Part shown: positions 1 through 8,935 of the stretch, piece by piece
Position numbering within the stretch: the stretch's first letter is position 1
Layout: the number at the start of each line of letters is the position of its first letter
Origin: Carthagonibacter sp032251515
GTDB taxonomy: Bacteria > Gemmatimonadota > Gemmatimonadetes > Palauibacterales > Palauibacteraceae
Assembly: GCA_032251515.1 (NCBI GenBank)
Contig: JAVVDU010000009.1
Span: forward strand, 7,846-71,845
Length of the DNA stretch: 64,000 bases
Reading direction: 5' to 3'
Program-made: the position numbers and the translations under genes
Notes under the pieces: model-generated
What the model saw: only the letters and a program-made list of their open reading frames with translations
Database searches by the model: none
What the model was told of the DNA's origin: nothing

Positions 1-207
1 GCGACGACCGCCCAGGAGGGAGAATGCTGTCTCGAAGTGCGCATGCCGTCCTCTCGCGTCCTGGCCCCGGCCGATCCGGTGCCGTCGTCGGCGGGTTCGG
101 CCGAGCCGCCACGAGAGGAGAATCGCCACGAATTGTCAGGCCCGTGCCACCGGCAGGTAACGGAAGTGCAACGGAGGGAAGGAAACCGGCCGATCGGCCG
201 TGAAGGG
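1..207. other. Left edge, no gene recognised
   Basis: No convincing coding frame is seen between the window edge and the stop codon of the histidine kinase. The stretch holds a 12-base perfect palindrome (188-199) just downstream of the kinase stop, but it has no loop and no T-run, so it is not called a terminator. The open frame that runs rightward from here for over 2 kb is antisense to the kinase and regulator and is a high-GC artefact. Confidence 0.5.
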
Positions 208-1941
208 CTACGGCTGGGCGCGCTCCGAGGATGTCCGCGTGGCGCGGTCCGCGTCGGGCAGGGTGAACCACACCGTCGTGCCCTCTCCCAGGGCGCTCCG
301 GATCCCGACCTCGCCGCCGTGCGCGGCCACGAGGTGCTTCACGATCGCGAGCCCCAGACCCGTGCCGCCGGCCTCGCGCGAGCGGGCGGCGTCCACGCGG
401 TAGAAGCGCTCGAACACGCGCTCCTGCTGCGCCTCGGGGATGCCCGGGCCTTCATCGGACACTTCGACGCGGACGCCGGCTCCGTCCCGGCCGGCCGCGA
501 GCCGGATCGTTCCGCCCTCGGGGGCGAAGCGGACGGCGTTGTCGAACAGGTTGCACAGCACCTGCACGAGGGCGTCGGGATCCGCCCGGACCTGCGTGCC
601 GCCCGGGGAGGCGATGTCGAGGCGGAGGTTCCGTCCCGCGGCGGCGGGCTCGAGCGAGCGCCACGCCTCCTCGACGAGGGTGCGCAGGTCCTGCTCCGAC
701 GGCTCGGGCCGCCAGGCGCCAGACTCGATGCGGGCGAGGTCGAGCAGGTCGTCCACGAGACGCTGCATCCGGATCACGTTCGCGAGGATCCGTCCGGCGA
801 ACTCGCCCGTCCGTTCCGGCGACGCCTCTTCCTCGACCAGCGCCTCGGCGAACGCCCGCACGGCCGTGAGCGGCGTCTTCAGCTCGTGCGACACGTTGGC
901 CACGAAGTCCCGGCGCATGCCCTCCATCTGGCGCGTGCGCGTGAGGTCGCGCAGCACGAGCAGGGCCCCGTCGGCGAGCGGCAGCGCGCCCAGCACGACG
1001 GTGCGGTTGCCGAGCTCCGACTCGTGCCGGGACGCGGTGCCGGCCAGCGCCGACTCGATCGCGACGCGGTTGCCGGGATCCCGGAACAGCCCGATGACGC
1101 GCTGTCCCTGCAACGCGGTGCGTCCGACGCGGGCCTCGAAGGCGGGATTCACGCGCCGGATCGTACCGTCCGCCGCCACGACCGCGAGACCGTCGTCGAG
1201 GCGCTCGAACGCGGCCGCCAGCTCCTCGCGTTCCTCCTGCGCCGTCTCCAGCCGGTCGGCCAGGCGGCTCGCCGCCTCGTCGACGGACTGGCCGATCGCG
1301 GCCAGCGGTCCTCCGCCCTGCAGTCCCGTCCGTTGCGACAGGTCGCCCGAGCCGAGGTCCCGGAGCACGTCGCGGATCCGCTGCACGGGCGCGAGGCGGA
1401 AGCGGTGCAGCACGCCCGACAGCACGGCCAGCAGCAGGAAGGCGAGCAGGGCGGTCGCGACCGCCACCTGCCGGGTGCGCACCAGGTACTCGCGGGCCTC
1501 ACGGGTCGGCTGGGCCAGGCGCACCACGCCCCGCTCGTGCGGCACGGCCACGTACAGGTAGCGGAGCGACACGGTGCCACTGGCCCGCGTGTCGCGGCCC
1601 GGGCGACCCTCCAGGGCGGCCCGGACTTCCGGCCGACTGGCGTGGTTCTCGACCGACGGGATCCGGCCGGTGTCGACCTCGGAGTCGCCGAGCACCCGGC
1701 CGTCCGTGTCGATCAGGGTGACGCGCAGCGACGTGGCCTCGCCGAGGCGGTCGGCGAGCGCATCCGAGAAGGGCTCCTCGCCGAGCAGCGACGCGAGCCC
1801 GGCCGCCGTGTGCGTGAGCTGCAGCGCGGCGCGGTCCTCCAGCCGCGGTCCCAGCTCGCGCTGCACCCACAGGAGGAACAGGCCGAACGGGAGGGCGACC
1901 GCCGTCGCCAGGAGCAGGAAGGTGCGGCGGCTCGAGATCAC
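208..1941 (-). CDS. PhoR-like membrane sensor histidine kinase
   Basis: Inner-membrane sensor kinase of a two-component pair, predicted to phosphorylate the regulator encoded just upstream. Reading from a GTG start (577 aa): a membrane segment near residues 7-25, an extracytoplasmic domain of about 130 residues, a second membrane segment near 160-180, a HAMP linker, a PAS-like region around 240-330, a HisKA box with the phospho-accepting His in VSHELKTPLTA, then an ATPase domain with N box (LCNLFDNAV), G1 (DEGPGIP) and G2 (GGTGLGLAI). The GTG start overlaps the regulator stop by four bases (GTGA), the usual coupling for such pairs; the longer upstream frame is unlikely because it lies inside the regulator gene. 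Domain order matches PhoR/WalK-type kinases. No pst or phoU genes are in view, so phosphate sensing is not shown. Confidence 0.93.
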   Translation of the reverse strand: MISSRRTFLLLATAVALPFGLFLLWVQRELGPRLEDRAALQLTHTAAGLASLLGEEPFSDALADRLGEATSLRVTLIDTDGRVLGDSEVDTGRIPSVENHASRPEVRAALEGRPGRDTRASGTVSLRYLYVAVPHERGVVRLAQPTREAREYLVRTRQVAVATALLAFLLLAVLSGVLHRFRLAPVQRIRDVLRDLGSGDLSQRTGLQGGGPLAAIGQSVDEAASRLADRLETAQEEREELAAAFERLDDGLAVVAADGTIRRVNPAFEARVGRTALQGQRVIGLFRDPGNRVAIESALAGTASRHESELGNRTVVLGALPLADGALLVLRDLTRTRQMEGMRRDFVANVSHELKTPLTAVRAFAEALVEEEASPERTGEFAGRILANVIRMQRLVDDLLDLARIESGAWRPEPSEQDLRTLVEEAWRSLEPAAAGRNLRLDIASPGGTQVRADPDALVQVLCNLFDNAVRFAPEGGTIRLAAGRDGAGVRVEVSDEGPGIPEAQQERVFERFYRVDAARSREAGGTGLGLAIVKHLVAAHGGEVGIRSALGEGTTVWFTLPDADRATRTSSERAQP

Positions 1942-2639
1942 GCGTCGGCGTCCGGCGTGCGGAAGCGGTATCCGACCCCGCGCACCGTCTCCAGGAGTTC
2001 GCCCGGCTCGCCGAGCTTCGAGCGCAGGCGGGCCACGTGCATGTCCACGGTCCGCGTCTCGATCTGCGCGTTCGTCTGCCACGCGGCCTGCAGGAGCTGG
2101 CGGCGGGTCTGCACCCGGCCCCGGCGCTCCAGGAACACCTCCAGCAGGCGGTACTCGAGCGGCGTGAGGTCGACCTCGCGTCCCTGCGAGAAGGCCCGGT
2201 GCGCCTCCCGGTCCAGCTCCACCTCTCCCACTCGCAGCGAGCGGCTGGGGACGACGGGCTCGGCGTGCGTGCGGCGGAGCAGGGCGCGGACGCGGAAGAT
2301 CAGCTCGCGCGGGCTGAACGGCTTGGTGACGTAATCGTCGGCCCCGAACTCGAAGCCGCGGATCCGCTCCTCTTCTTCCTGCCGCGCCGTGAGGAGGATC
2401 ACCGGAATCGCGGCGGTGCGCTCGTTCTGACGCAGGCGCTTGAGCACCTCGTAGCCGTCGATCCCGGGGAGCATGAGGTCGAGGATCACCACGTCGGGCC
2501 GCTCCTCGGCGGCCGTGGCGATGGCCGACGGGCCGTTCACGGCCGTGCTGACCCGGAAGCCCTCCTTGCTGAGCTGGTAGACGAGGATGCTCAGGATGTC
2601 GGGCTCGTCGTCCACCACGAGGATCCGAACGTCGGACAT
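1938..2639 (-). CDS. OmpR/PhoB-family response regulator
   Basis: DNA-binding response regulator of 233 aa. The receiver domain (1-120) has the acidic pair D10/D11, phospho-acceptor D54 in VILDLMLPG, T84 and K106 (VTKPF). The C-terminal winged helix (about 135-230) has the OmpR/PhoB pattern, including LTPLEYRLLEVFLERRGRV and TRTVDMHVARLRSKL. It is translated from ATG and coupled to the kinase gene by a GTGA overlap; four bases separate it from the unknown gene upstream, so all four genes of this operon likely share the promoter at 3410-3438. Targets are unknown. The divergent TonB receptor gene 1.5 kb away is a reasonable candidate target, but that is inference only. Confidence 0.93.
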   Translation of the reverse strand: MSDVRILVVDDEPDILSILVYQLSKEGFRVSTAVNGPSAIATAAEERPDVVILDLMLPGIDGYEVLKRLRQNERTAAIPVILLTARQEEEERIRGFEFGADDYVTKPFSPRELIFRVRALLRRTHAEPVVPSRSLRVGEVELDREAHRAFSQGREVDLTPLEYRLLEVFLERRGRVQTRRQLLQAAWQTNAQIETRTVDMHVARLRSKLGEPGELLETVRGVGYRFRTPDADA

Positions 2640-2643
2640 CCGG

Positions 2644-2940
2644 TCAGCCCTGCAGAGTCGTCAGGATGCGGCGGAGCATCGAGGCGGGAAGCTCGGCGGC
2701 CCGCCGCAGGAGTTCGGCCTCGTCCTCCTCCACGAGGATCGCCTCGCTGTCGTGGCGCTCCTCGCCCCGCCGGAACGAAACGCGGCCGCGGCACAGGTCG
2801 GGTGCGGTCCGCTCGACGAGCACGAACACCTGCCAGCTCTCTTCTCCGTCCACCAGCGACCCCAGCTCGAACTCGCGGGCCGAGGCATCCCAGATGTGGA
2901 GCTGGGGAGGCGATCCTCGTCCGGGCGTGTCTTCGTTCAC
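2644..2940 (-). CDS. Hypothetical protein, 98 aa, operon with two-component system
   Basis: Not recognised. From the GTG start the protein is 98 aa, acidic, with a short N-terminal Gly/Pro-rich stretch and then a compact alpha/beta-looking region (QLHIWDASAREFELGSL followed by WQVFVLVERTAPDLCRGRVSF) and an acidic helical C-terminus. The GTG overlaps the stop of the upstream gene as GTGA, which argues for this start over the longer open frame. It sits four bases before the response regulator start. The beta-strand-rich middle with a single Cys gives no metal-site pattern. A role linked to the two-component system is suggested only by position. Confidence 0.6.
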   Translation of the reverse strand: MNEDTPGRGSPPQLHIWDASAREFELGSLVDGEESWQVFVLVERTAPDLCRGRVSFRRGEERHDSEAILVEEDEAELLRRAAELPASMLRRILTTLQG

Positions 2941-3344
2941 GCGTCCTCCGCTTCCTCGGGCGGCCCGGGCCCGGCCGCGGGCTCCGTCTCGTCCTGCCCG
3001 TCCAGGGCCTCCTTCCAGAGTCCCAGGAGGAGCGGCTCGAACCGCTCGGGGTGGGCCCGGTACTCCGCGGCCCACTCCTCGAACTCCGGCAGCGGGACGC
3101 TGTCGCGCAGCCGGCGCGTGACGAGCCGCATCTTCGACTGGAAGCCGAGGGCCGCCAGATCGGCCCCCTCCTCGCGGGCGGCTTCCTCCAGGAGACGGTA
3201 GGTCTGCTCGTCGGTCAGGGAAAGAAAGACCTCCGAGATGCGGGCGGAGCAGTACTCGATGTACTTGGCCCGCACCTCCGGATCACCCCGCCCGGGCGGT
3301 GGCGGAACCGCGGCCTGCTCCTTCTCCCCCGGATCATCCCGCAC
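2937..3344 (-). CDS. Hypothetical helical protein, 135 aa, first gene of two-component operon
   Basis: Not recognised. It is 135 aa with a Pro/Gly-rich start and end and a predominantly helical core at about residues 22-115 (VRAKYIEYCSARISEVF, then repeated amphipathic helices ending PLLLGLWKEAL). There is no signal peptide and no membrane segment, so it should be cytoplasmic. It is the first gene after the promoter at 3410-3438, with a leader of about 60 bases, and its stop overlaps the next start (GTGA). Clean codon bias, good helix periodicity and operon position support a real gene. Confidence 0.65.
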   Translation of the reverse strand: MRDDPGEKEQAAVPPPPGRGDPEVRAKYIEYCSARISEVFLSLTDEQTYRLLEEAAREEGADLAALGFQSKMRLVTRRLRDSVPLPEFEEWAAEYRAHPERFEPLLLGLWKEALDGQDETEPAAGPGPPEEAEDA

Positions 3345-3409
3345 GTCGCTACCCGCCTCACGAGGCCGTTTCGCGTGCCGGGGTTCCCGGACAGGAACCC
3401 TCCGAAGCG

Positions 3410-3438
3410 GATGTAGCGGGCCGCCGGAGGAGCGTCAA
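3410..3438 (-). promoter_or_regulatory. Sigma70-type promoter for the two-component operon
   Basis: On the minus strand TTGACG (3438-3433) and TACATC (3415-3410) are separated by exactly 17 bases. That is five of six matches at -35 and a TACnnn -10 of the same style as other promoters in this window. Predicted start near 3403, about 60 bases before the first ATG of the operon. The -35 box overlaps the stop codon of the small gene behind it. Confidence 0.7.
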
Positions 3439-3641
3439 GCGCTCCCGGCGGGAAACGATGCGGGATCGGGGCCGGAGCGGTCCAGGGCCCGGCGCAGCTC
3501 CTGGAACACGGCCCGCCGCGCGAGCCCGTAGCGCAGGACACGGTTCAGGTAGTCGGGGTCGCTCCTCGACACGTCCTGCACGGATTCGGCGACATCGACG
3601 GGAAGCCGGACGACGAGATCGACGGAGCGGGAGTCGTGCAT
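3435..3641 (-). CDS. Small hypothetical protein, possible ribbon-helix-helix type
   Basis: A 68-aa protein starting at the ATG of 3641, preceded by a purine-rich GGGGAAGG at suitable distance; the longer open frame upstream looks non-coding. It begins MHDSRSVDLVVRLPVDVAESVQ, a beta-strand followed by two helices, the layout of small Arc/CopG-like DNA-binding proteins, but I cannot match it to a named family. There is no partner toxin beside it. If it is a repressor, the 550-base regulatory region directly upstream of it is the natural place for its site. Confidence 0.45.
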   Translation of the reverse strand: MHDSRSVDLVVRLPVDVAESVQDVSRSDPDYLNRVLRYGLARRAVFQELRRALDRSGPDPASFPAGSA

Positions 3642-4188
3642 GCTGGACGTACCTTCCCCGGGAGGGTGATGCGAATCCGAAAGTTTCCGAGGTCGCGTGC
3701 CGCGTACCGCCTCTGCGTGGGCCGGGAGCCCGTTGCCGGCTGCGACGAGATCGACTCTAGTGCGCATCCACGCCCGGAGCAAGCACGGCGGTGCGCAGGG
3801 TTGCAGGGCGGAACCGGGTAAACTTCTTTTTCGCAACCGTTTCCGTGTACGTGGAAAACGGCGAACGAGTGTGGATTGCGCGTGCACCCTCCTGGCGGTC
3901 ACCGGGCCGACGCCCCACGAGACCGCGCCATGTCGCGCCTTCGTGGCATCACGGGGCGGGTCACAGCCCGCGAGCCCGAGCTGATTTTTCGAAAAATACC
4001 GCCCTTCACGTTCGGGCTTTGTTACACTCCCATCACAATCCCCGTACGGCCCCGTTACGGGCGACAGACGCGACGTTCACACCCCCGGGCGATCCTCCGG
4101 TCAATCCCGGTCGCCGCATCGAGGACGCGCCGCTGCGTGCGGCGCGAACGGCGACCGCGTTTCCGCTTCACGGAAGAGGTGCTGGCAG
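3642..4188. other. Divergent intergenic region upstream of TonB receptor
   Basis: No gene is seen in these 547 bases. It is the only clearly AT-enriched stretch in the first 10 kb and carries several inverted repeats. One is an imperfect one at 3837-3861 (CCGTTTCC, 8 bases, GGAAAACGG), another the perfect palindrome at 3984-3997, and a third pairs CCCGTA with TACGGG near 4040-4062. A TACACT element at 4023-4028 resembles the -10 boxes of other promoters here but has no -35 partner. These are the hallmarks of a regulated promoter for the receptor operon, as inference. Confidence 0.5.
3984..3997. promoter_or_regulatory. AT-rich 14-base palindrome, candidate activator site
   Basis: ATTTTTCGAAAAAT is a perfect palindrome and stands out in this GC-rich DNA. 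Its centre lies about 35 bases before the TACACT -10-like element at 4023-4028, so roughly at -44 from the expected start, where class II activators bind. No -35 box is seen, which would fit an activator-dependent promoter for the TonB receptor. The binding protein is unknown. Confidence 0.4.
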
Positions 4189-7014
4189 ATGAAGTCGATG
4201 GCGCGCGTCGCACTCGCCGGAGTGCTCTCCCTCCTGATCTCCGGCGCGGGGCAGGCGACGCAGGCACAGGAATCGACCGGGCGGATCGTCGGAAAGGTCG
4301 TGGACGCGTCCACGGGCCGGGCGATCGGCACGGCGCAGGTGGTGGTGACCACGACCGGCCGGCAGGTCCTGACCGACCTCGAGGGCCGGTTCTTCCTCGA
4401 TCGGGTTCCGGCGGGCTCGCACACGGTGCGCGCGAGCGTGCTGGGCTACGGTCCGAAGGAGGTGACGGACGTGCGCGTCCTCGCCGGGCAGTCCACCAGT
4501 CTCGACATATCGCTCGCGCAGACCGCGATCGAGATCGAGGCGATCACGGTGACCGCGACGATGGAGAGCGGCGCCACGGCGTCCCTGCTCGACAGGCAGA
4601 GGAACGCCGCCGCGGTCACCGAGGCGGTGGGAAGCCAGGAGATCGCCCGCTCGCCGGACTCCGATGCCGCGGAGGTGGCGGCCCGGGTCAGCGGGGTGAC
4701 GGTGGCCGAGGGCCGATACGTATACATCCGCGGGTTGGGCGAGCGGTACAGCCAGACGTCGCTGAACGGGTCTCCGATCCCGAGCCCGGAGCCGGAGAAG
4801 GAGGTCGTGCCGCTCGACCTGTTTCCCGCCGAGTTCATCGAGAGCCTGACGACCCAGAAGACCTACACGCCCGATCGACCGGGCGAGTTCAGCGGCGGGT
4901 CGGTGGACATCGTGAACCGCGACTTCCCGTCCGAGTTCACCTGGAAGCTGTCGCTCGGAAGCTCCGTGAACACCGAGAGCCAGTTCCAGGACGGGTTCCT
5001 GCGCTACCAGGGCAGCGGCACCGACTGGCTCGGCATCGACGACGGGGCGCGCTCGGTGCCCGGCGAGGTCGAGGACGCCGGCCTCGGAGTCGGCGGGACG
5101 CGCCTGCCGGCGAACGATCCGGCCACGGTGCAGGCGGCCGGTCAGGCGTTCGCCCGTCGGCTGCCGCAGTTCGCGCCGACGACGAAGACGAACCCCGCCA
5201 ACGTGGACGTCGGCGCCTCGATCGGAGATCGGACCACCCTGTTCGGCAAGGACTTCGGCTACTTCATCGCCGGGAACTACGGGCAGAAGTTCCTGCAGCG
5301 GCAGACGGAGTTCGAGCGGAAGTGGCGCGCCGCCGCCTTCGATCCGCAGTTCGCGGACGCGTCTTCGCCGAACGTGGACCTCGCCTTCGAGCGGGGGATG
5401 CGCGAGGTGGCCTGGGGCGGCCTGGCCAACTTCAGCTTCCTCGCCTCGCCCGCGAACCAGCTCGATCTCCAGGCGATGCTGAACCGGAACACGGATGACG
5501 AGGCGCGGCTGTACACCGGCCCGAACCGCGAGGACCTGGGCGCCGAGACGTTCAGCGAGCGGCTGCGCTTCCAGGAGCGCAGCCTCCTGTGGGGACAGCT
5601 CTCCGGCAAGCACGAGCTGGGGGGGCTGAACTCACGGGTCGACTGGCGCTTCGCCGCGGCCCGCGCCGACCGCGAGGAGCCGGCCCTGCGCGAGACGGTC
5701 TACACGCGCACCTTCGGCACCAGCGAGCCGTTCACCCTGAACGGCGACACGGGCGAGAGCGGGCGCTACTTCTACACGGACCTCGTGGACGAGGACCTGA
5801 GCGCCGGTCTCGACTGGACGTGGGACTTCGGCGGCTTCGAATCGCCGGCCTCGCTGAAGGTGGGCGGCGCGTGGCGCGACCGGACGCGGGATTTCGCGGC
5901 GCGGCGCTTCCGCTGGAACTTCACCTCGGGCATCACGAGCCTGGACGACGTGATCGCGAACGGCGTGATCGTCGGAACGGCGCCGCGCGGACCGAACGAG
6001 CTCCAGCTCACCGACATCGTCGAGGCGGGCGACCAGTACGACGCGGACGAGCAGACCGTCGCGGGCTACGCGATGTTCGACGTCGCGCTCGGCGGTCGCC
6101 TGCGGGCCGTGTTCGGCGCGCGGATCGAGTCGTACGAGCTGGATCTCACGACGCCGGACGGGCTCGGCGGCGCAGTGCCGCTCAGCGACCTGTCCGAGAC
6201 CGACGTGCTCCCCTCGCTGAGCCTGACGTACGCCCTCGGGGACGCGATGAACCTGCGGGCGGCGGGCAGCCGGACCGTCGACCGGCCGGAGTTCCGCGAG
6301 CTGGCCCCGTTCCAGTTCACGGAGGCCTCGAGCCTGCGCCAGTTGCGGGGGAACCCGGATCTGGTCGTGGCCGACATCTGGAGCGCCGACCTGAAGTGGG
6401 AGTGGTTCCCGCGGGCCGGCGAGGTGCTGTCGCTCGGCGCCTTCTACAAGTACCTCGACCGGCCCATCGAGCAGGTGTTCTTCGCGGCCGCCTCGTCGCT
6501 GTACTCCTTCCAGAACGCCGACGACGGCTACCTGGCCGGGCTCGAGGCGTCGGTGCGCAAGCGGCTCGACTTCAGCGATTTCTGGAGTCACTTCACCCTG
6601 GGGGCCGGGTTCAGCGTCATCGACTCCGAGGTGAACGTCATCGCCGAGGGCGGCTTCAACCCCACGAACCTCTCGCGGTCCCTGCAGGGGCAGTCCCCGT
6701 TCACGGTGAACGGGAGCCTGCTCTGGATGTCGGCCGGCGGCGACACCGAGCTCGGTCTGTTCTACGCCGTGTTCGGCGAGCGGATCGAGGCAGCCGGCGG
6801 CTCCGGTGTGCCCGACATCGAGCTCGAGCCGCGCCACCAGATCGACTTCACGCTCCGCCAGCGGCTCACTCCGGCGATGAGCGTGAAGCTGAAGGCCGAG
6901 AACCTGCTCGACGAGCCGTTCGAGTGGACGCAGTCGGCCAACGGCATCACGCGCACCCAGCGCTTCTACGAAGTCGGACAGACGTTCTCGGTGTCGCTGT
7001 CCTACGGCGGCTGA
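4189..7014 (+). CDS. TonB-dependent outer-membrane receptor
   Basis: Outer-membrane active transporter of 941 aa. Residues 1-27 form a signal peptide ending ATQAQ. Residues about 30-105 are a carboxypeptidase-regulatory-like (CarboxypepD_reg) domain (STGRIVGKVVDASTGRAIGT). The plug follows at about 115-245, with the motif YVYIRGLGERYSQTSLNG and then IPSPEP. The rest is a 22-strand-type beta-barrel. The ATG is preceded by AGAGGT at normal spacing. Domain order matches receptors of Bacteroidota and Gemmatimonadota that work with a surface lipoprotein, and here the next two genes encode lipoproteins, 85 bases downstream. The substrate is unknown: there are no iron, vitamin B12 or glycan genes nearby. 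Energy would come from TonB/ExbBD encoded elsewhere. Confidence 0.93.
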   Translation: MKSMARVALAGVLSLLISGAGQATQAQESTGRIVGKVVDASTGRAIGTAQVVVTTTGRQVLTDLEGRFFLDRVPAGSHTVRASVLGYGPKEVTDVRVLAGQSTSLDISLAQTAIEIEAITVTATMESGATASLLDRQRNAAAVTEAVGSQEIARSPDSDAAEVAARVSGVTVAEGRYVYIRGLGERYSQTSLNGSPIPSPEPEKEVVPLDLFPAEFIESLTTQKTYTPDRPGEFSGGSVDIVNRDFPSEFTWKLSLGSSVNTESQFQDGFLRYQGSGTDWLGIDDGARSVPGEVEDAGLGVGGTRLPANDPATVQAAGQAFARRLPQFAPTTKTNPANVDVGASIGDRTTLFGKDFGYFIAGNYGQKFLQRQTEFERKWRAAAFDPQFADASSPNVDLAFERGMREVAWGGLANFSFLASPANQLDLQAMLNRNTDDEARLYTGPNREDLGAETFSERLRFQERSLLWGQLSGKHELGGLNSRVDWRFAAARADREEPALRETVYTRTFGTSEPFTLNGDTGESGRYFYTDLVDEDLSAGLDWTWDFGGFESPASLKVGGAWRDRTRDFAARRFRWNFTSGITSLDDVIANGVIVGTAPRGPNELQLTDIVEAGDQYDADEQTVAGYAMFDVALGGRLRAVFGARIESYELDLTTPDGLGGAVPLSDLSETDVLPSLSLTYALGDAMNLRAAGSRTVDRPEFRELAPFQFTEASSLRQLRGNPDLVVADIWSADLKWEWFPRAGEVLSLGAFYKYLDRPIEQVFFAAASSLYSFQNADDGYLAGLEASVRKRLDFSDFWSHFTLGAGFSVIDSEVNVIAEGGFNPTNLSRSLQGQSPFTVNGSLLWMSAGGDTELGLFYAVFGERIEAAGGSGVPDIELEPRHQIDFTLRQRLTPAMSVKLKAENLLDEPFEWTQSANGITRTQRFYEVGQTFSVSLSYGG

Positions 7015-7099
7015 CCGCCACGGCACGGACGGCGTTTCCACGGGCCCCGACGGCGAACGCAAACCGACGGGCCGAACCCCTCAGCAGAGGAAGAAAGAG

Positions 7100-8932
7100 A
7101 TGAACTGGAGGAGACTGTCGAAGTTCCTGCCCCTCGTGGCCGTCGTCACGATGGCCGCGGCGGGATGCGGCGACGACGATGACAATGGCGGAGGCGGGGG
7201 AACGGGGCCGACGGCGCCCGGGACGCCGGCCGGCGTCCAGGCCACCGCGATCGACTCGGTGAGCCTGCAGGTGACGTGGACGCCCGGTTCCGGGGCCACC
7301 TCGCAGCGGGTCGAGCTCACGGCCACGGGCGAGGCGGACCGCGAGCAGACCTTCGCCGACGGGACGACCGTCTCGGCGACCTTCGACGGCCTGACGCCCG
7401 GCCAGTCGTACACGGCCCGGGTGTTCGCGATCAACAGCGTGGGGACGACGCCGAGCGGCACCGCGTCGGTGACGCTTCCCGGGGGCGACGGCGGCGGTGG
7501 CGGCGAGACGTTCGTCGTGGTGACCGGCACCATCTCGGCCGATGCGACCTGGACGTCGGACAAGGTCTGGGTGCTGGACGGCCCGGTAATCGTGGGCACG
7601 GACTGCGGCCCGGACCCGGCGAACCCGCTCGGGACCTGCAACTCCGTGGAGCTTACGATCGAGCCCGGAACCACGATCACCGCGCGGCGGCAGGCGACGA
7701 ACCCGAACGTCCGCTCCAGCTTCCTGATCGTGACCCGCGGCTCGCGGCTCATCGCCGACGCCACGGGCGCCAACGGCGTCCGCCCGACCGAGGCGCAGAC
7801 GATCGTGTTCACGAGCGACGCGCCCCGCGGTCAGCGGGCCCGCGGCGACTGGGGCGGTCTCGTCCTGAACGGCCGGGCCCCGATCAACGCGGGCGCCGAG
7901 GCGTCGGGCGAGGGCGACTCCGGCCTGTTCGGCGGCGTGGACGACCTGGACAGCAGCGGCATCCTGCGCGGCGTGCGGGTCGAGTTCGCGGGCGACGACG
8001 TCACCGCCACCGACCAGCTGAACGGGATCGCCTTCCAGGGCACCGGGGCGGGGACGACGGTCGACTTCGTCCAGGTCGCCTACAACGAGGATGACGGCAC
8101 GGAACCGTTCGGCGGCAGCACGTCCCAGACGCACGTGGTGACCACGGGGATCGGGGACGACAGCTTCGACGGCACGGACGGGTACCGTGGCTTCATCCAG
8201 TTCGCGATCGCGCAGCAGCGCGCGGACGGCGCGGACAACGGCCTCGAGCTGAGCAACAACGGCGACGACGAGACGGCCGCGCCCCTCAGCACGGCGATCA
8301 TCGCGAACGCCACCCTCGTCGGGGCGAGCAAGGGCGCGATCGGCGCGCTCGGAGGCGGGAGCGACATCGGGATCCTGCAGCGGGAGGGCTCTGCCTGGCG
8401 GGTCTACAACACGATCGCGACGAACTTCAACGACTCGGGCTTCTGCGTCGAGGATGCCGTCACGATCTCGCGGGCCGACGCGGCGATCGCCGGGAACACC
8501 ACCCCGGGCGAGCACCTGGCCGTGACGAGCTCGATCCTGTGGGCGAACGTGAGCCGCACGGACGACTCGGACGTGACCTTCGCGGACGCCTGCGGCGACG
8601 GCTACGACATGCAGACGTTCTTCGAGACGCCGGCGTTCAACAACCTGGTGGCGGACCCGGGCCTGCCGGCCTCGGCCACCGACATCGGCAGCCTCATGGC
8701 GCCTCCGGGCTTCACGCCCGCCGCCATGCCGATGGGCTACGTGCCGTTCGACGTGTCCACCCTCAACAACGAGGGCGGCGCGGGGATCATCATGCCCACG
8801 GACGGGCGCACGCTCCAGGCGACCAACTACGCGGGCGCGATCGCGCCGGGCGACGCCGATCCCTGGTACGTCGGCTGGACGATCTGGGCGGAGGATGGCT
8901 CGGATTCCCGCCCGAACGAGTTGGGACAGTAG
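7100..8932 (+). CDS. FN3 plus beta-helix surface lipoprotein
   Basis: 610-aa lipoprotein: signal ending AAAGC (lipidated Cys about residue 23), then a Gly-rich linker. One fibronectin type III domain lies at about 42-128, and a second Gly-rich linker leads to a large C-terminal domain (140-610). That domain is a right-handed parallel beta-helix type with repeated strands (VELTIEPGTTI, RGDWGGLVLNG, ILRGVRVEFAG, TTVDFVQVAYN). Beta-helix lipoproteins with this GDWGGLVL / VRVEFAG pattern commonly sit beside TonB receptors, so a job in capturing ligand for the receptor is likely, by analogy with SusD but with a different fold. It has a good ribosome site (AGGAAGAAAGAG). The next gene starts four bases after its stop. 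Confidence 0.8.
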   Translation: MNWRRLSKFLPLVAVVTMAAAGCGDDDDNGGGGGTGPTAPGTPAGVQATAIDSVSLQVTWTPGSGATSQRVELTATGEADREQTFADGTTVSATFDGLTPGQSYTARVFAINSVGTTPSGTASVTLPGGDGGGGGETFVVVTGTISADATWTSDKVWVLDGPVIVGTDCGPDPANPLGTCNSVELTIEPGTTITARRQATNPNVRSSFLIVTRGSRLIADATGANGVRPTEAQTIVFTSDAPRGQRARGDWGGLVLNGRAPINAGAEASGEGDSGLFGGVDDLDSSGILRGVRVEFAGDDVTATDQLNGIAFQGTGAGTTVDFVQVAYNEDDGTEPFGGSTSQTHVVTTGIGDDSFDGTDGYRGFIQFAIAQQRADGADNGLELSNNGDDETAAPLSTAIIANATLVGASKGAIGALGGGSDIGILQREGSAWRVYNTIATNFNDSGFCVEDAVTISRADAAIAGNTTPGEHLAVTSSILWANVSRTDDSDVTFADACGDGYDMQTFFETPAFNNLVADPGLPASATDIGSLMAPPGFTPAAMPMGYVPFDVSTLNNEGGAGIIMPTDGRTLQATNYAGAIAPGDADPWYVGWTIWAEDGSDSRPNELGQ

Positions 8933-8935
8933 AGG

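Noticed and set aside
188..199. Palindrome GGCCGATCGGCC as a terminator of the kinase operon
   Set aside because: A perfect palindrome without a loop and without a T-run is a poor terminator, and such GC palindromes are common here.
37..2334. Long rightward open frame of 765 codons
   Set aside because: It is antisense to the response regulator and kinase, which have full domain signatures. The product is Arg/Gly/Ala-rich with no domain. Such mirror frames occur opposite nearly every real gene in this high-GC DNA and were left out throughout.
3642..4188. PHO box in front of the TonB receptor
   Set aside because: No CTGTCAT-type repeats are seen. Only a weak 11-base-period repeat is present, which is reported as a separate low-interest observation.
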